DNA of 64,000 nucleotides, from assembly GCF_030371825.1 (NCBI RefSeq), contig NZ_JAUDDM010000005.1; one strand, written 5' to 3'. The notes below the pieces were generated by a model, which saw nothing but the letters and a program-made list of their open reading frames with translations, was not told the origin of the DNA and ran no database searches. This DNA comes from Collinsella sp944321445 (GTDB lineage: Bacteria; Actinomycetota; Coriobacteriia; Coriobacteriales; Coriobacteriaceae). The position numbers and the translations under genes are program-made. The number at the start of each line of letters is the position of its first letter. Position 1 is the first letter of the stretch. Below are positions 17,382 to 27,100 of the stretch, piece after piece.

Positions 17382-17390
17382 GCCACGGCG
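17303..17390 (-). pseudogene. Truncated copy of the small basic peptide gene
   Basis: On the minus strand the frame ending at 17303 encodes AVLTAIPIVRRHNK followed by an RRRRKKKGRKRR-type tail, nearly identical to the C-terminus of the peptide at 17648-17794. Upstream of about 17390 the homology stops. The open frame continues into unrelated sequence with no ATG and no ribosome binding site, so the membrane-helix N-terminus is lost. Its antisense unit keeps the TAGGCAGCGCC element (17267-17277) and the GGGCC...GGCCCTTCTTTTT stem, but the -35 is degraded. Confidence 0.7.
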
Positions 17391-17557
17391 CGACCTGCCG
17401 CTTCATCTTGAGCGCCGCCGTCAGTTTGGACGGAACCGGATCCGATGTAGCGAGACTCCCATAGCCAGGATGATTTCAGCGAGAGCGTCGCCTCATCTGT
17501 TTCGTAAGGGCGGTACCCATGGTCTTATGAGACGTGTATCCATAGGGGTGAATCCCA

Positions 17558-17586
17558 TTGCCATCCTGTTCCCTGTGCGTTACACT
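17558..17586 (+). promoter_or_regulatory. Promoter of candidate antisense RNA 2
   Basis: TTGCCA (17558-17563) and TACACT (17581-17586) are 17 bp apart and face the 3' end of the minus-strand peptide gene. The duplicated unit A keeps TACACT but not the -35. Confidence 0.6.
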
Positions 17587-17592
17587 AAACCC

Positions 17593-17682
17593 AGCGGCAG
17601 GCCTACGCGTTTGGGGTTAGGCAGCGCCGTTTACGTTTATTGGGCCACTAGCGTTGCGAGCGCTTGCGGCCCTTCTTTTTAC
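17593..17682 (+). ncRNA. Candidate antisense RNA to small peptide gene 2
   Basis: A transcript from the promoter at 17558-17586 would begin near 17593, run through the toxin's 3' untranslated region including AGGCAGCGCC (17619-17628), overlap the last codons of the peptide gene, and end at GGGCC...GGCCC followed by TTCTTTTT (17643-17680), an intrinsic terminator. That gives an RNA of about 90 bases fully complementary to the toxin mRNA 3' end, as in txpA/ratA or bsrG/SR4 systems. Promoter, complementarity and terminator are all visible; expression is not. Confidence 0.6.
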
Positions 17683-17794
17683 GCTTACGGCGTTTGTTGT
17701 GCCTACGCACGATTGGGATAGCTGTCAGTACGGCTAATGCGAACCCGACCAGAGCGGTCAGAAGCTCGAAGAGACTCGTGAAAAAATCAACCAT
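17648..17794 (-). CDS. Small hydrophobic/basic peptide, candidate type I toxin 2
   Basis: A 48-codon gene with a CAGGAGG site six bases before the ATG. Residues 1-29 (MVDFFTSLFELLTALVGFAL...) form one membrane helix. The C-terminal 19 residues (RRHNKRRKRKKKGRKRSQR) carry 14 Lys or Arg. It is homologous to the 43-residue peptide on the other strand at 16386. Its leader carries GAGGCAGCGCC (complement of 17818-17828), which pairs with GGCGCTGCCT in its own 3' region. A convergent antisense transcript overlaps its 3' end. The gene is too small for routine gene callers. Confidence 0.72.
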   Translation of the reverse strand: MVDFFTSLFELLTALVGFALAVLTAIPIVRRHNKRRKRKKKGRKRSQR

Positions 17795-17817
17795 GGCAGT
17801 CCTCCTGTTTGTAGAAG

Positions 17818-17827
17818 GGCGCTGCCT
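17818..17827 (-). promoter_or_regulatory. 5' pairing element of small peptide gene 2
   Basis: On the minus strand AGGCAGCGCC lies 24 bp upstream of the ATG and complements GGCGCTGCCT of the 3' untranslated region (plus-strand 17619-17628). It mirrors the arrangement at locus 1. Confidence 0.55.
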
Positions 17828-18410
17828 CGTGCGCGGCCAACCACTGGGCTAGCCTCAGTCTTGGTCCAAATCCAAGTCGCCCAGCTGGGAAAACCAAAAA
17901 GCCCCGCACGACCTTACGGGAGTCCTACTCGAATCCGGCCAAGCCGTAAAGCTCATGTTGGGTCGCGCCTTCGCTCGCAGCACGCAACCACGTGACCTGC
18001 GGGTTTGTAAGCGACGTCAAGAATCCCGACGCCATAAGGCCATCCTCGTTGCAGCAATCGACCGCCCGGGCCGAACGCTATGAACCAAACCAGCGCAACG
18101 CCCCGCGGCCACCGCTCACCGCGCCGGGGCCGCAACAAGCAAGCCTCAACCTTACGTCACCCCACACAATCGGACGAACGGCGACCGTCCATCGATAACC
18201 GGTCTTGCATTCATGAACCCATCGCAAATGGACATCCCACCAAAAAGAATTTATTCGGCGAATCCATTCCTCGAGTTGTTAACAAGTTGACAAAACCGAC
18301 ATTGCAAACCCGCAGGTAATGAACACCCTCAACTTCAACTTCAAGTCGAAACCTTTCGAAATGAAAGTCAAAACGTAGGAAAACCAATCATTATGCCTAC
18401 CAGCGCTTTC
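17828..18410. other. Gene-poor spacer
   Basis: No ORF in this stretch has a credible start, length or product. The sequence includes several short polar ORFs that look random. It separates the small-peptide cluster from the SipW locus. Confidence 0.5.
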
Positions 18411-18438
18411 TTGACCGGGGGGGGCGAATCATTATCAT
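18411..18438 (+). promoter_or_regulatory. Promoter of the SipW-TasA locus with a G8 tract in the spacer
   Basis: TTGACC (18411-18416) and TATCAT (18433-18438) are separated by 16 bp, of which the first eight are G. Slippage in such a tract would change -35/-10 spacing and switch expression, a known mode of phase variation for surface structures. Two direct GCGGTCGGGAAAC repeats (18481-18493 and 18512-18524) lie in the leader. Confidence 0.6.
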
Positions 18439-18551
18439 TTTTTAGCAAGTGTCGACGGGGTCTGTAAGGTTCCTGTCGGCGCGGTCGGGAAACAAAATAC
18501 AAGTCGCCAATGCGGTCGGGAAACTTGCAGAGGCGCATCGGGTCGGGATCT

Positions 18552-19100
18552 ATGGGTCGAGTCGCAGGCATCCTTGCGGATGCCATCATCGTCATACTTC
18601 TGCTGCTGGTCGTGGCATTCGCGGGGGTCCGTTTGGTGGGCCTCACCCCGTATGCCGTGCTTTCGGGCAGCATGGAGCCCCAGTTCCCCGTGGGCTCGCT
18701 CATCTACGTGCGCGACGCCGACCCCGCAAGCATCCAGCCCGGCGACGCGGTGACGTTCGACAACGGTCACGACCAGGTCGTCACCCACCAGGCCTACGAG
18801 GTCGATCAGGATCAACAGCTGATCCGCACCCAAGGAATCGCAAATCAATCCACGGACGGGACCATCCTGCACGACGCGGAGCCCGTCCCCTTCAGCAGGG
18901 TCATCGGCGCGCCGGTGCTCTGCATTCCCGTGCTGGGCTACGTGAACGCATGGTGCACGTCGAGCCCCGGAATCTTCATCGTTATCGCATTGGCGATCGT
19001 GGTGATCGCCCTTTCCTGGTTAGGCAGCTCGCTGAAATCTCAGAAGAGGGATGAGGAGCCAGTCGAGCAAGTCTACGTGGGAAAGCACGCAAGGCGATAA
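18552..19100 (+). CDS. sipW: SipW-type signal peptidase I
   Basis: About 182 residues from the ATG at 18552 (an ATG at 18510 is also in frame). An N-terminal helix (ADAIIVILLLLVVAFAGVRLVG) is followed by SGSMEP, which carries the catalytic Ser. VVTHQA supplies His in place of the general-base Lys of ordinary bacterial enzymes, the ER-type arrangement of SipW. The SRVIGAP box and a second C-terminal helix (IFIVIALAIVVIALSWLG) complete the family layout. SipW enzymes process TasA/camelysin fibre proteins, and three such genes follow directly. The basic C-terminal tail is cytoplasmic. Confidence 0.88.
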   Translation: MGRVAGILADAIIVILLLLVVAFAGVRLVGLTPYAVLSGSMEPQFPVGSLIYVRDADPASIQPGDAVTFDNGHDQVVTHQAYEVDQDQQLIRTQGIANQSTDGTILHDAEPVPFSRVIGAPVLCIPVLGYVNAWCTSSPGIFIVIALAIVVIALSWLGSSLKSQKRDEEPVEQVYVGKHARR

Positions 19101-19154
19101 GCCCCTATGGCGCGGAGCTTTGGGGAAAGGTCGGATAAGAGAAAGGAAATGCAC

Positions 19155-19985
19155 ATGCAGCAGAAGAAGAACAGGAAGCGCTTGGCGATCACCGTCGCCC
19201 TCGTCGCCTGCCTCGCCGCAGTTGCCGGTTTCGGCACCCTGGCGTGGCTGACGGCACAGGACCAGGCTACGAACGTCTTTACTACGGGCAACTTTAACGA
19301 TCCGGGCAAAGATCCTGGTACGGGTGATGGAGATGATCCTGAGAATCCCGATGACGAGAAGGAAGACGATAGCCCCGATGCTGGAACGCCCGATGGATAT
19401 CTGACTGAGACCGCGTGGGAAAACGGCTCGAAGCTTATGCCTGGCGTTGCTGTCGCTAAGAACCCGAACGTTGGCATTGGCGCCAACAGCGACGATGCAT
19501 ACATCTTTATTTATGTCGAAAACAATACGATTGATTCTGCAGCTTTGTCAGAAACTTATGGCCCATCTGCCCAGGCAACTAGCTACGAGCCGTACTTCAC
19601 CATTGAATCGCAGTGGAATCCGGTTATGTACGAAGGCGTTAGCCAGGCGGTGAATACGACTTCGACGGCGGAGGGCGTTCCTAGCAACGCTTACGTCAGC
19701 GGTTTGTTTGTGTATCAGGGCGGCGACGATCCTGAAAACCCCAATCTGTTCACGCCTGCTAAGGGCGAAAACGTCACTGATAGCTTCTACACTGGCGAGC
19801 TGTTTGAGAACGTGACCGTCCCTAACGGCACTGACATGGACGTCTTTGGTGACAATCCGTTTATTAAGGTTTACGCCTATATCTATGGAGCCGACAGCAA
19901 GGCCACGGGTGCGGAGGACGGAACCTTCACCGCAGCTGTGAACGCTGCAGTTAAGTGGGTGGGCGACCTAAAGGATGGCGAGTAG
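19155..19985 (+). CDS. TasA/camelysin-like fibre protein 1
   Basis: About 276 residues; the ATG at 19155 is chosen because AAAGGA lies six bases upstream. The signal region (RKRLAITVALVACLAAVAGF, then GTLAWLTAQD) has the SipW-substrate form: a hydrophobic core followed by AWLT.x.D and then TNVFTTGNF. An acidic Gly/Asp/Pro linker (about 55-82) precedes a beta-rich domain with YIFIYVENNTID and FTPAKGENVTDSFY. It follows the SipW gene by 54 bp. It is probably an extracellular fibre subunit; homology is by motif, not by overall identity. Confidence 0.75.
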   Translation: MQQKKNRKRLAITVALVACLAAVAGFGTLAWLTAQDQATNVFTTGNFNDPGKDPGTGDGDDPENPDDEKEDDSPDAGTPDGYLTETAWENGSKLMPGVAVAKNPNVGIGANSDDAYIFIYVENNTIDSAALSETYGPSAQATSYEPYFTIESQWNPVMYEGVSQAVNTTSTAEGVPSNAYVSGLFVYQGGDDPENPNLFTPAKGENVTDSFYTGELFENVTVPNGTDMDVFGDNPFIKVYAYIYGADSKATGAEDGTFTAAVNAAVKWVGDLKDGE

Positions 19986-20016
19986 TTTTTACTGCCTGCC
20001 GTCTTCCCATTAACAA

Positions 20017-20044
20017 CCCTCCCAGGGCTCGCGCCCTGGGAGGG
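20017..20044 (+). terminator. Hairpin after fibre protein 1
   Basis: CCCTCCCAGGGC and GCCCTGGGAGGG pair around a TCGC tetraloop. There is no T-run, so it may attenuate or stabilise the upstream mRNA rather than end it. The rest of 20045-20319 holds no gene. Confidence 0.6.
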
Positions 20045-20319
20045 CCCTCTGCCCAAAATCCTCCGCCCGGCATACGAGGGGCGGATTGGGATGCCGACCA
20101 GTCCCGATCCACCTCCCGCCTGCCGAGCGAGCAGCCGCCGGTCCGCACCCTTTCCGCGGGTCGGCTGCTAATCGCAACGCAGGTTGCGGTGGTGTTCAGT
20201 TCCTCCAATCTGGACAACTCCGCAACAGCGACCAAGTTCGCGCGCGACGCCCAAGCGTCGCCCAGCGCAAACAAGGCCGTCACGCTGCATAAAGGGGTTC
20301 AACATAGATAGGTGTTGCC

Positions 20320-21123
20320 ATGACCGATGTGAGCACACAAACACAGAAGAAGACGCCGTGGCGCCGCACGGGGGCGATCATCGTCCTGTGCGCGTTGGCG
20401 CTGGCGGCAATCGGGTCGACGCTGGCCCTCAAAGAGGTCGACGCGCAGGCCGACAACATCATGTCGTTTGGCAACGTGAAGATCCAGGTCTCCGAGACCG
20501 AGTGGGACGCCATGGCCGGCGAGAACGGCGAGGGCGCGTGGGTCGACGTGACCGATGAGGCCATCAGCTCGCGCTACGGCAAGGCAGAGCGCCGCGTGCA
20601 GTTCACCAACGTCGGCGAGCACCCCATCTTCGTGCGCGCGAAGCTGGGTATGGTGGCTGTCAACGAGGGCGATGACGGCGAGGCCGTCGAGACCGACGTT
20701 CCGGCGGAGAACCTTTCCTACACGCTGAACACCAATCCCGCCGAGGGCGGCGAGTTCGCCACCGGCTGGACCGCGGGTGACCCCGCGAACGAGGAACAGG
20801 CGGGTTGGTACTTCTACAACGCCATCCTCGAGCCGGGCGAAACCACCGAGCCGCTCGTTACCGCGATCGAGATGACCGACTACAACGATCTCGCGCGCGC
20901 GAACGACTCCTTCAAGTTCCATGTGCTCGGCCAGGGCGTCCAGAGCGAGCACCAGGTGGACGAGACCACGGGCGCGGCGATTACGGAAGCCGTCAACGCC
21001 CACGGGTGGCCCGATCCCGGTGACGACGGTGTGAACCACGAAGCAGCGACCCAAAGCAACGATCTGGTCGCCGAAGCAGACGAGACGAACGGCAACGCAA
21101 CCACGGAAGAGGGGCAGGAGTAA
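20320..21123 (+). CDS. TasA/camelysin-like fibre protein 2
   Basis: A 267-residue protein with a basic N-terminus, a membrane segment (GAIIVLCALALAAIGSTLAL) and the SipW-substrate style follow-on (DNIMSFGNVKIQVSETEW). The exported domain has the camelysin/TasA pattern of VQFTNVGEHPIFVRAKLGM and NAILEPGETTEPLVTAIEM. The acidic C-terminus is unstructured. Its stop overlaps the next start as TAATG, so the giant adhesin is translationally coupled to it. It is probably a fibre or anchor subunit. Confidence 0.78.
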   Translation: MTDVSTQTQKKTPWRRTGAIIVLCALALAAIGSTLALKEVDAQADNIMSFGNVKIQVSETEWDAMAGENGEGAWVDVTDEAISSRYGKAERRVQFTNVGEHPIFVRAKLGMVAVNEGDDGEAVETDVPAENLSYTLNTNPAEGGEFATGWTAGDPANEEQAGWYFYNAILEPGETTEPLVTAIEMTDYNDLARANDSFKFHVLGQGVQSEHQVDETTGAAITEAVNAHGWPDPGDDGVNHEAATQSNDLVAEADETNGNATTEEGQE

Positions 21124-24100
21124 TGGAAAAGAATCGGATGGGCTTGATCAAGCACCTGAAGACCCTCATGTCCGTCTTCACTGTGGCCGTTGTGGCCATG
21201 GTGGGTCTCGCCGTCGCGCCGCAGAATGCACAGGCAGAGATTGTCCACGGCTACGAGAACACACCGTATAGCGACATAACGGTGGGCCCTGGCTTCAAGT
21301 GGGTTCCGGCGACCGACACCGAGCCCGGATATTATCTGGTCTTTGACCCCATTCACGATCCGGAGCTGATCGATCCCGCTCACCACGAAGATCACTATCA
21401 GGAGGATTGCGCTGGCTGGTATTATTTTGTTGAGGCTTCAAGGAAGCATGATTTTAAGGGTTATCTGATTAAACTCAATTCAGATATTGATTTCACTGCG
21501 TATGACTATAACCGTAATCCAAATGCGGGCCGCACGCAGCTTACCGTTGGCTCTGAGGACGTGCCTTTTGCCGGCACCTTTGATGGCCAGAACTATGTGA
21601 TTAGCAATTTGAATAACGAGCGTGGCGAACTCGGCCACTCGCTCGCCATCGTCATCGACTGCGGTTTCTTCGGTCAAACCGATGGCGCAACGATCAAGAA
21701 CGTTAACTTTGAAGACTGCTACGTAGGCGCTTCCTACCGTGGCGGCGTTCTGGTTGGTTATGCCAAGTGCACTCTGATTGAGAACGTTACCCTTACGCGT
21801 TGCACGTCTTCAATCATTCCTGCGAACAACGTCATCAACCTTGTAACCAATGCGGGCATTTCGGGTGGCATCCTCGCGGGCGAGACGGTCAGCTCCACGC
21901 TCTATGACTGCGAGGTCAAGAATGGTTCCGCCACCTGTAACGCCACAATTGGCGTTGGCGCGCTCGGTGGCCAGCCGCTCTACCTTGGCGCTATGGTTGG
22001 CTTCTCTACTAATTCCGTGATTGAGTACTGTCGCGTTACGGCGGAGACCGATCCAGAAACCGGTCAGATTCTTCCTGAGTCCGATAGCGATGACACTGGC
22101 GGCCGCACGAACGTCAGCATGCACTACGACACTGCAGTCGGTGCTGTCGCGGCATCTGAGGTGTATACCGGTGGTCTCGTGGGTGGTGCTAACACGACCA
22201 AGGACGCACAGGATGCCGGAACTCCTTCGCAGATCATCGACTGCTTCTCTACCGCAGATATCGATTCCTTTGCTGGTTGCTACATTTCTGTCGGCGCCGG
22301 TACCGCTGGTTATGTTGGCGGCATCGTTGGCCGTACGGGCCAGAGCGTGGATGTTGCCGGAAGCGTGAACCCTGTTCATGTGACGCGCTGCTCGTTCGCA
22401 GGCGACATGAGCTCGCGCCAGATTAACTCCATCCTCGTGCTCCCGGTTATCATCGAGGACAACAAGTTCCTTGCCGCCATTGTCGGCCGCGACGGCGATA
22501 ACGCGGTGGTCCAGGATTGCTACTACAACGAGGACATGGCTTCTGCCAGCATTGATGGAAAGACCGACAAGATCGTTGCCATCCAGGACGGCACACTTGC
22601 TAGCGACAACGTCACCTATGGTGACTCCTTCGGCCCCATGGCGGATCAGTTTGAGAGCGTGGACTTCTGGGAGAGCTGTGGATTTGACTTTGGCGGCAGC
22701 GTTGTTCGCACTACGAACTATCCGAAATGCAACAACGGACAGCCTATTGTCCCGCAGACCGTTTCTCAGCTCGCGGACGGCGAGGGTCACTCCAACAAGT
22801 GGGTTATGGACTATAACATCGGTATCCCGGTGCATGGCGGCAACCTCATGGCCACGTTTGACTTCCCTGGAGCCGGCACAGTTGAGATTGGCAAAACCAA
22901 GCTCGACGTAAATCATGCTGGTGCTGTCGAGGGCGTGAACGCTGCCTGGAAGACCGATAACCCTTACGATTTTGCTCAACAGGGCTTCCAATATAACGAC
23001 AATGAAATCACGCTTACGTACGAGGAGGGTAAAAATCCTGCCCTTGGCGATGTCCAGAGCGAAGAGAACCAGGGCGGCAACAACACCGGTTGGCGTGTCG
23101 AGGGCTGGTACCGTCAGCAGGGCGTCGGCGTGACGAATGTCGGCGAGAACCACGATGTGTTCACGGAAGACGACGGCGTTCTGACCGACAATGGCCACAT
23201 CATCGGTAACGAGGAGAAGCTATTTAAAGAGTCTGGCGGAGCCAGCTCCGAAGGCAAAAACTCCATCACTCTTAAGAACGATGTCCAAGGCGAAGGCGTC
23301 GAAGATAACGACTTCGTCGACGGCGACCTCTATGTTGCCTACCTCAAGGCTAACGTGATTTATCACGACGTTGATGGCAACATGCTCAACATCGAGGGCA
23401 AAAAGCAGGACAAGGTTGATGACGAGAAAGACTGGTACGACTACGGCAAGACGTTCAAGCTGCTCGAGCAGGTTGGCGAAGATGCCGCCGAGCCCGGCTC
23501 TGCGGACGCGAGGCTCATTGGTTGGACAACTGAGCCGAAGAACGGCGAGGGCTATCCTTCCATTTCCACTACGGAGCTTAACACCCTTAAGCAGAACGGC
23601 ACGTTCTATGAGATTGGCGACAGTTTCGAGGTCCTAGCTCCCGCGAACCTGTATCCGGTGTACGCTGATCAAATCTCCAATGTTGAGGTGATTTACGAGG
23701 GCCATGAGCGCATAGCTTCTGGTACCCAGGATCGCGAGGATATCCGCCAGCAGTTTGGACAAGCTGTAGTTAAGTCCGACCTCACTACTGGTGACATTTA
23801 CGTCGCCGTGGTCCCCGAGGATAATGGCAAGCTTGAGTCTGGAGCCGTGCGCTTCCTCGGTTGGTACGAGAACGTTGCCGCTGAGGGCGAGCTTGAGAAT
23901 TGGGTGCGTGTCGACAAGGGCGAGCAGCTTGAGCTCAACGATACCGACGGTAGCTACGTTACCGCGCCTGAATTCTTCGATGGCATCGATGGCGACACGA
24001 AGGACGAGTACTTCAAGTTCAACCTCACCGAGGCTGAGGTTGACCTGAACACCAAGCATACCTACATGGCTCGTTTCGAGTATCGGGTGGACTACCACTA

Positions 24101-27100
24101 CACTACCGGCTCATCAGATTTTTATGCTCATGATTGGAGTCAGTACAGCTCACAATTCAATAATTACACGGACCTCTCTCACAGCCAGGCATATGATGAT
24201 AAAGACTTCCTGGGATGGTGGACTGGCGCAGATTGCAGCTCAATGATTGGAGACGCTGTTGAAAGTATTGCCCATCAAAAGCTGGACGATGATTCGATTG
24301 TGAATTACCCCATGGAGGTTCATGGTCATTGGGAGGAAGCAGATCAAGACGATGGAGGCCCAATCCGCATAGGTTTTGATACGGACTTCCCCGGAAGTGC
24401 CACACTTCAGAGCGATTATCGTTCGCCAAATATGTATGTAGTTGCAGATCCGATAAATGATGGATTCAATCTGTACTTCTGGTCGGAGAGCAGGAGTGAC
24501 GGTGAAACGTATGCCATCGATCGTGACGAAAGCTACCAGAGTTCTGAATATAATGCAGGCAGCGGTTGGAATACCACTAGTTATAAGTACTGGGTTGAGG
24601 CACATATGACGGCCGATGTCGTTTTTGAGCTGCCTGAAGACAACAAGGCGGGCGTCGAGGAGATGCCATTCGAGCGTCGCTATCGTCAGCTTATCTTTGA
24701 TCCTGCTGGTGAAGACAGTTCGATTACCCATGAGATTAAATATCATTACAACGAATCAGTGACAGCCGGCACCATTAAGATGGGAAGCACCCTCAGCAGC
24801 ACGACGACGGGCGTTGGGGAGAACGATCCGAAAAACTACGAGGTGAATGTTTACGGTCAAACTTGCGCACCCGATGGTTATGCGTTCGCAGGCTGGATTG
24901 ATGCCTCTGCGGTCAAATATGGTGATATGACCCAAGAAGAGTGGAACTATGTGTTCGATGGCGGCAATGATCTCAGTAATGGAATCAAGTCCGTCAAGTA
25001 CATCTCGCGGGTCGTTCCGTATCTGATCGATGAGGACACCCTGGTATGCACGCGTCCGATGACCTTGCACCCGGTTTATGTCCCCATTGATATCGAGACG
25101 ACTACAAACATCCGCAATGCTGACGTTCCCGATGGCTACAACATGCCCGCGTTGCCCGGCGTGGAGAACATGACGAAAGATGCGCCTGATTATTACAGGG
25201 CTGACATCGAATTCACTCCGAGCGACTTTGCTTCCGACGAGAGTTTTGTCGGGCAGAAAGATGGTGAACATAAGGGTGAATTTGCCTTGACGTATGACCG
25301 AAAGGGCAATGCGGTCATCAAGGTAACTGCAGACGACAACGCATATCTGGAAGGCAGCGAGGGAGATAAGTACAGCCTTGTCTCGGTGACGATGTCTGTT
25401 GATGGTGGCGAAGAGGTCATACTCACGTCCGATCAGGATACGAAGACTGAGTTCACAGTCGATATTTCGCTGGGCCATAGCTATGTGTTCACCGCCAACT
25501 ACAAGCCGGTGCCTGTAGAGGTCGTCTATCATCTGCATGGCGGTGAAGATGAAGAGGGAAGCCCTGCGACTGACGTCAAAAAGTGTGAGGTGGGAGACCT
25601 GCTCCCGACCACGAGCTATAGTCCGTCATACGAGGTGCCTAATGGGTTCTTTGTTGGCTGGACTGAAGGCGATGAGGACACTTCAAACTATGTGACGTGG
25701 AATGAGGACGTCAAGCTGGTAAACCCCGGCAAGGACACAGTGACTCACTCGATGCATCTCTGGCCCGTGTATCGTACGGCCACCATTACTGTGCAGTCGA
25801 ACATTGATAACGTGGTAGAGTCCAGTCCCGCCACCATGGGTACGATGGCCGGAGACGCGCAGGGTCTGTACCTGAACGCCGCAACGGTTTCGGGCTATGA
25901 GTTTGTGGGTTGGACGAAGGGCGCCAGCTATCCGAGCGCAGATGGTGGTAGCGATGCGTTTGAAAACTTCGAGCCTATCAGCACAAGCCAGACCTATCGT
26001 CTGTCGGGAGATGCTCGTTTTGAGAGCGTGACCTATACCGCGGTGTATCGCTCCGCCTACACCGTTGTGTATCACGGCCTTAAAGACGACGTGCTTTACA
26101 CTCAGAACCTGACTGCCGGTCAAGCTCTCTCCTATGAGACTGAAGTTTCTGATGATGGCACGAAGGGGTGGGCAATTCGCGATCCTCAGCCCTTCACGCT
26201 CATCAATGCCGCGATTGCTGCGAGCAACGCAGCAGAGGACGCCGCGCATCAGGTACAGTTCGTAAGCTGGGCACTTGTTGATACTGAGGGCAAGGTTGCT
26301 GAATGGGAAGACAAGGACGATAACTTCTCTCGCACTGCAATCGATGAGCTTGTTCCCACTGGGAGCAAACAAATCGACCTCTATCCGGTGACCTATCAGT
26401 TCTCCGCCAAGGATGCCAAAGACGCTAACTTCAGCTCCGATCTCTTCTGGAGCCTAAGCGTAGACGAGGAGGATTCAAACAAGATTTCCGCGAGCATCCA
26501 GCTGAAAGATGAGTACGAGCAGGCGCACCTCAAGGTCCATGTCGATAAGGTTGTTCATAAGGACGGTATTGATCCGACGCCCCAAGCTAACGTTCCCGTT
26601 ACCCTGTATGGCCCTGGCGGCTCTGGCGGTCTCTCGTTGGGCACGTCTTTGACTCAGGAGAAAGCAGCGACGGTTGATGGAGTTGAGCTTCAGGCCGGCG
26701 ACGCGCTCTTTACCTTCAAGGGCTATCTGAGCATCACGAAGGCTTCGTCCGATGCAATGGCTGCCGGACGCACCTTTACCTTCACCGTGAAGGAGGAGGG
26801 CACCAGTGATTCTCGTAAGGTGAACATCACGTTGCCGGCGGACGCCGCTGACGGGGCTTATACAAAGACTGTTCTTGTGGAGCTCCCTTACGGTACGTAC
26901 ACCGTGTCCGAGGACGACGGCTGGGCTTGGCGCTTCGATGCCACGACCCAGACGTGGGATGGTGACAAATGGACCGGCTCAGGCAATAGCGCGTCTGTTG
27001 ATGTCGAGTATCTGGGCGTAACCGTTGGCGCTGACGGCGAGAACACGTTCGTGCCCACACGCGTTCAGACCACTAACGCTCTCGCGAATGATAAGTGGCT

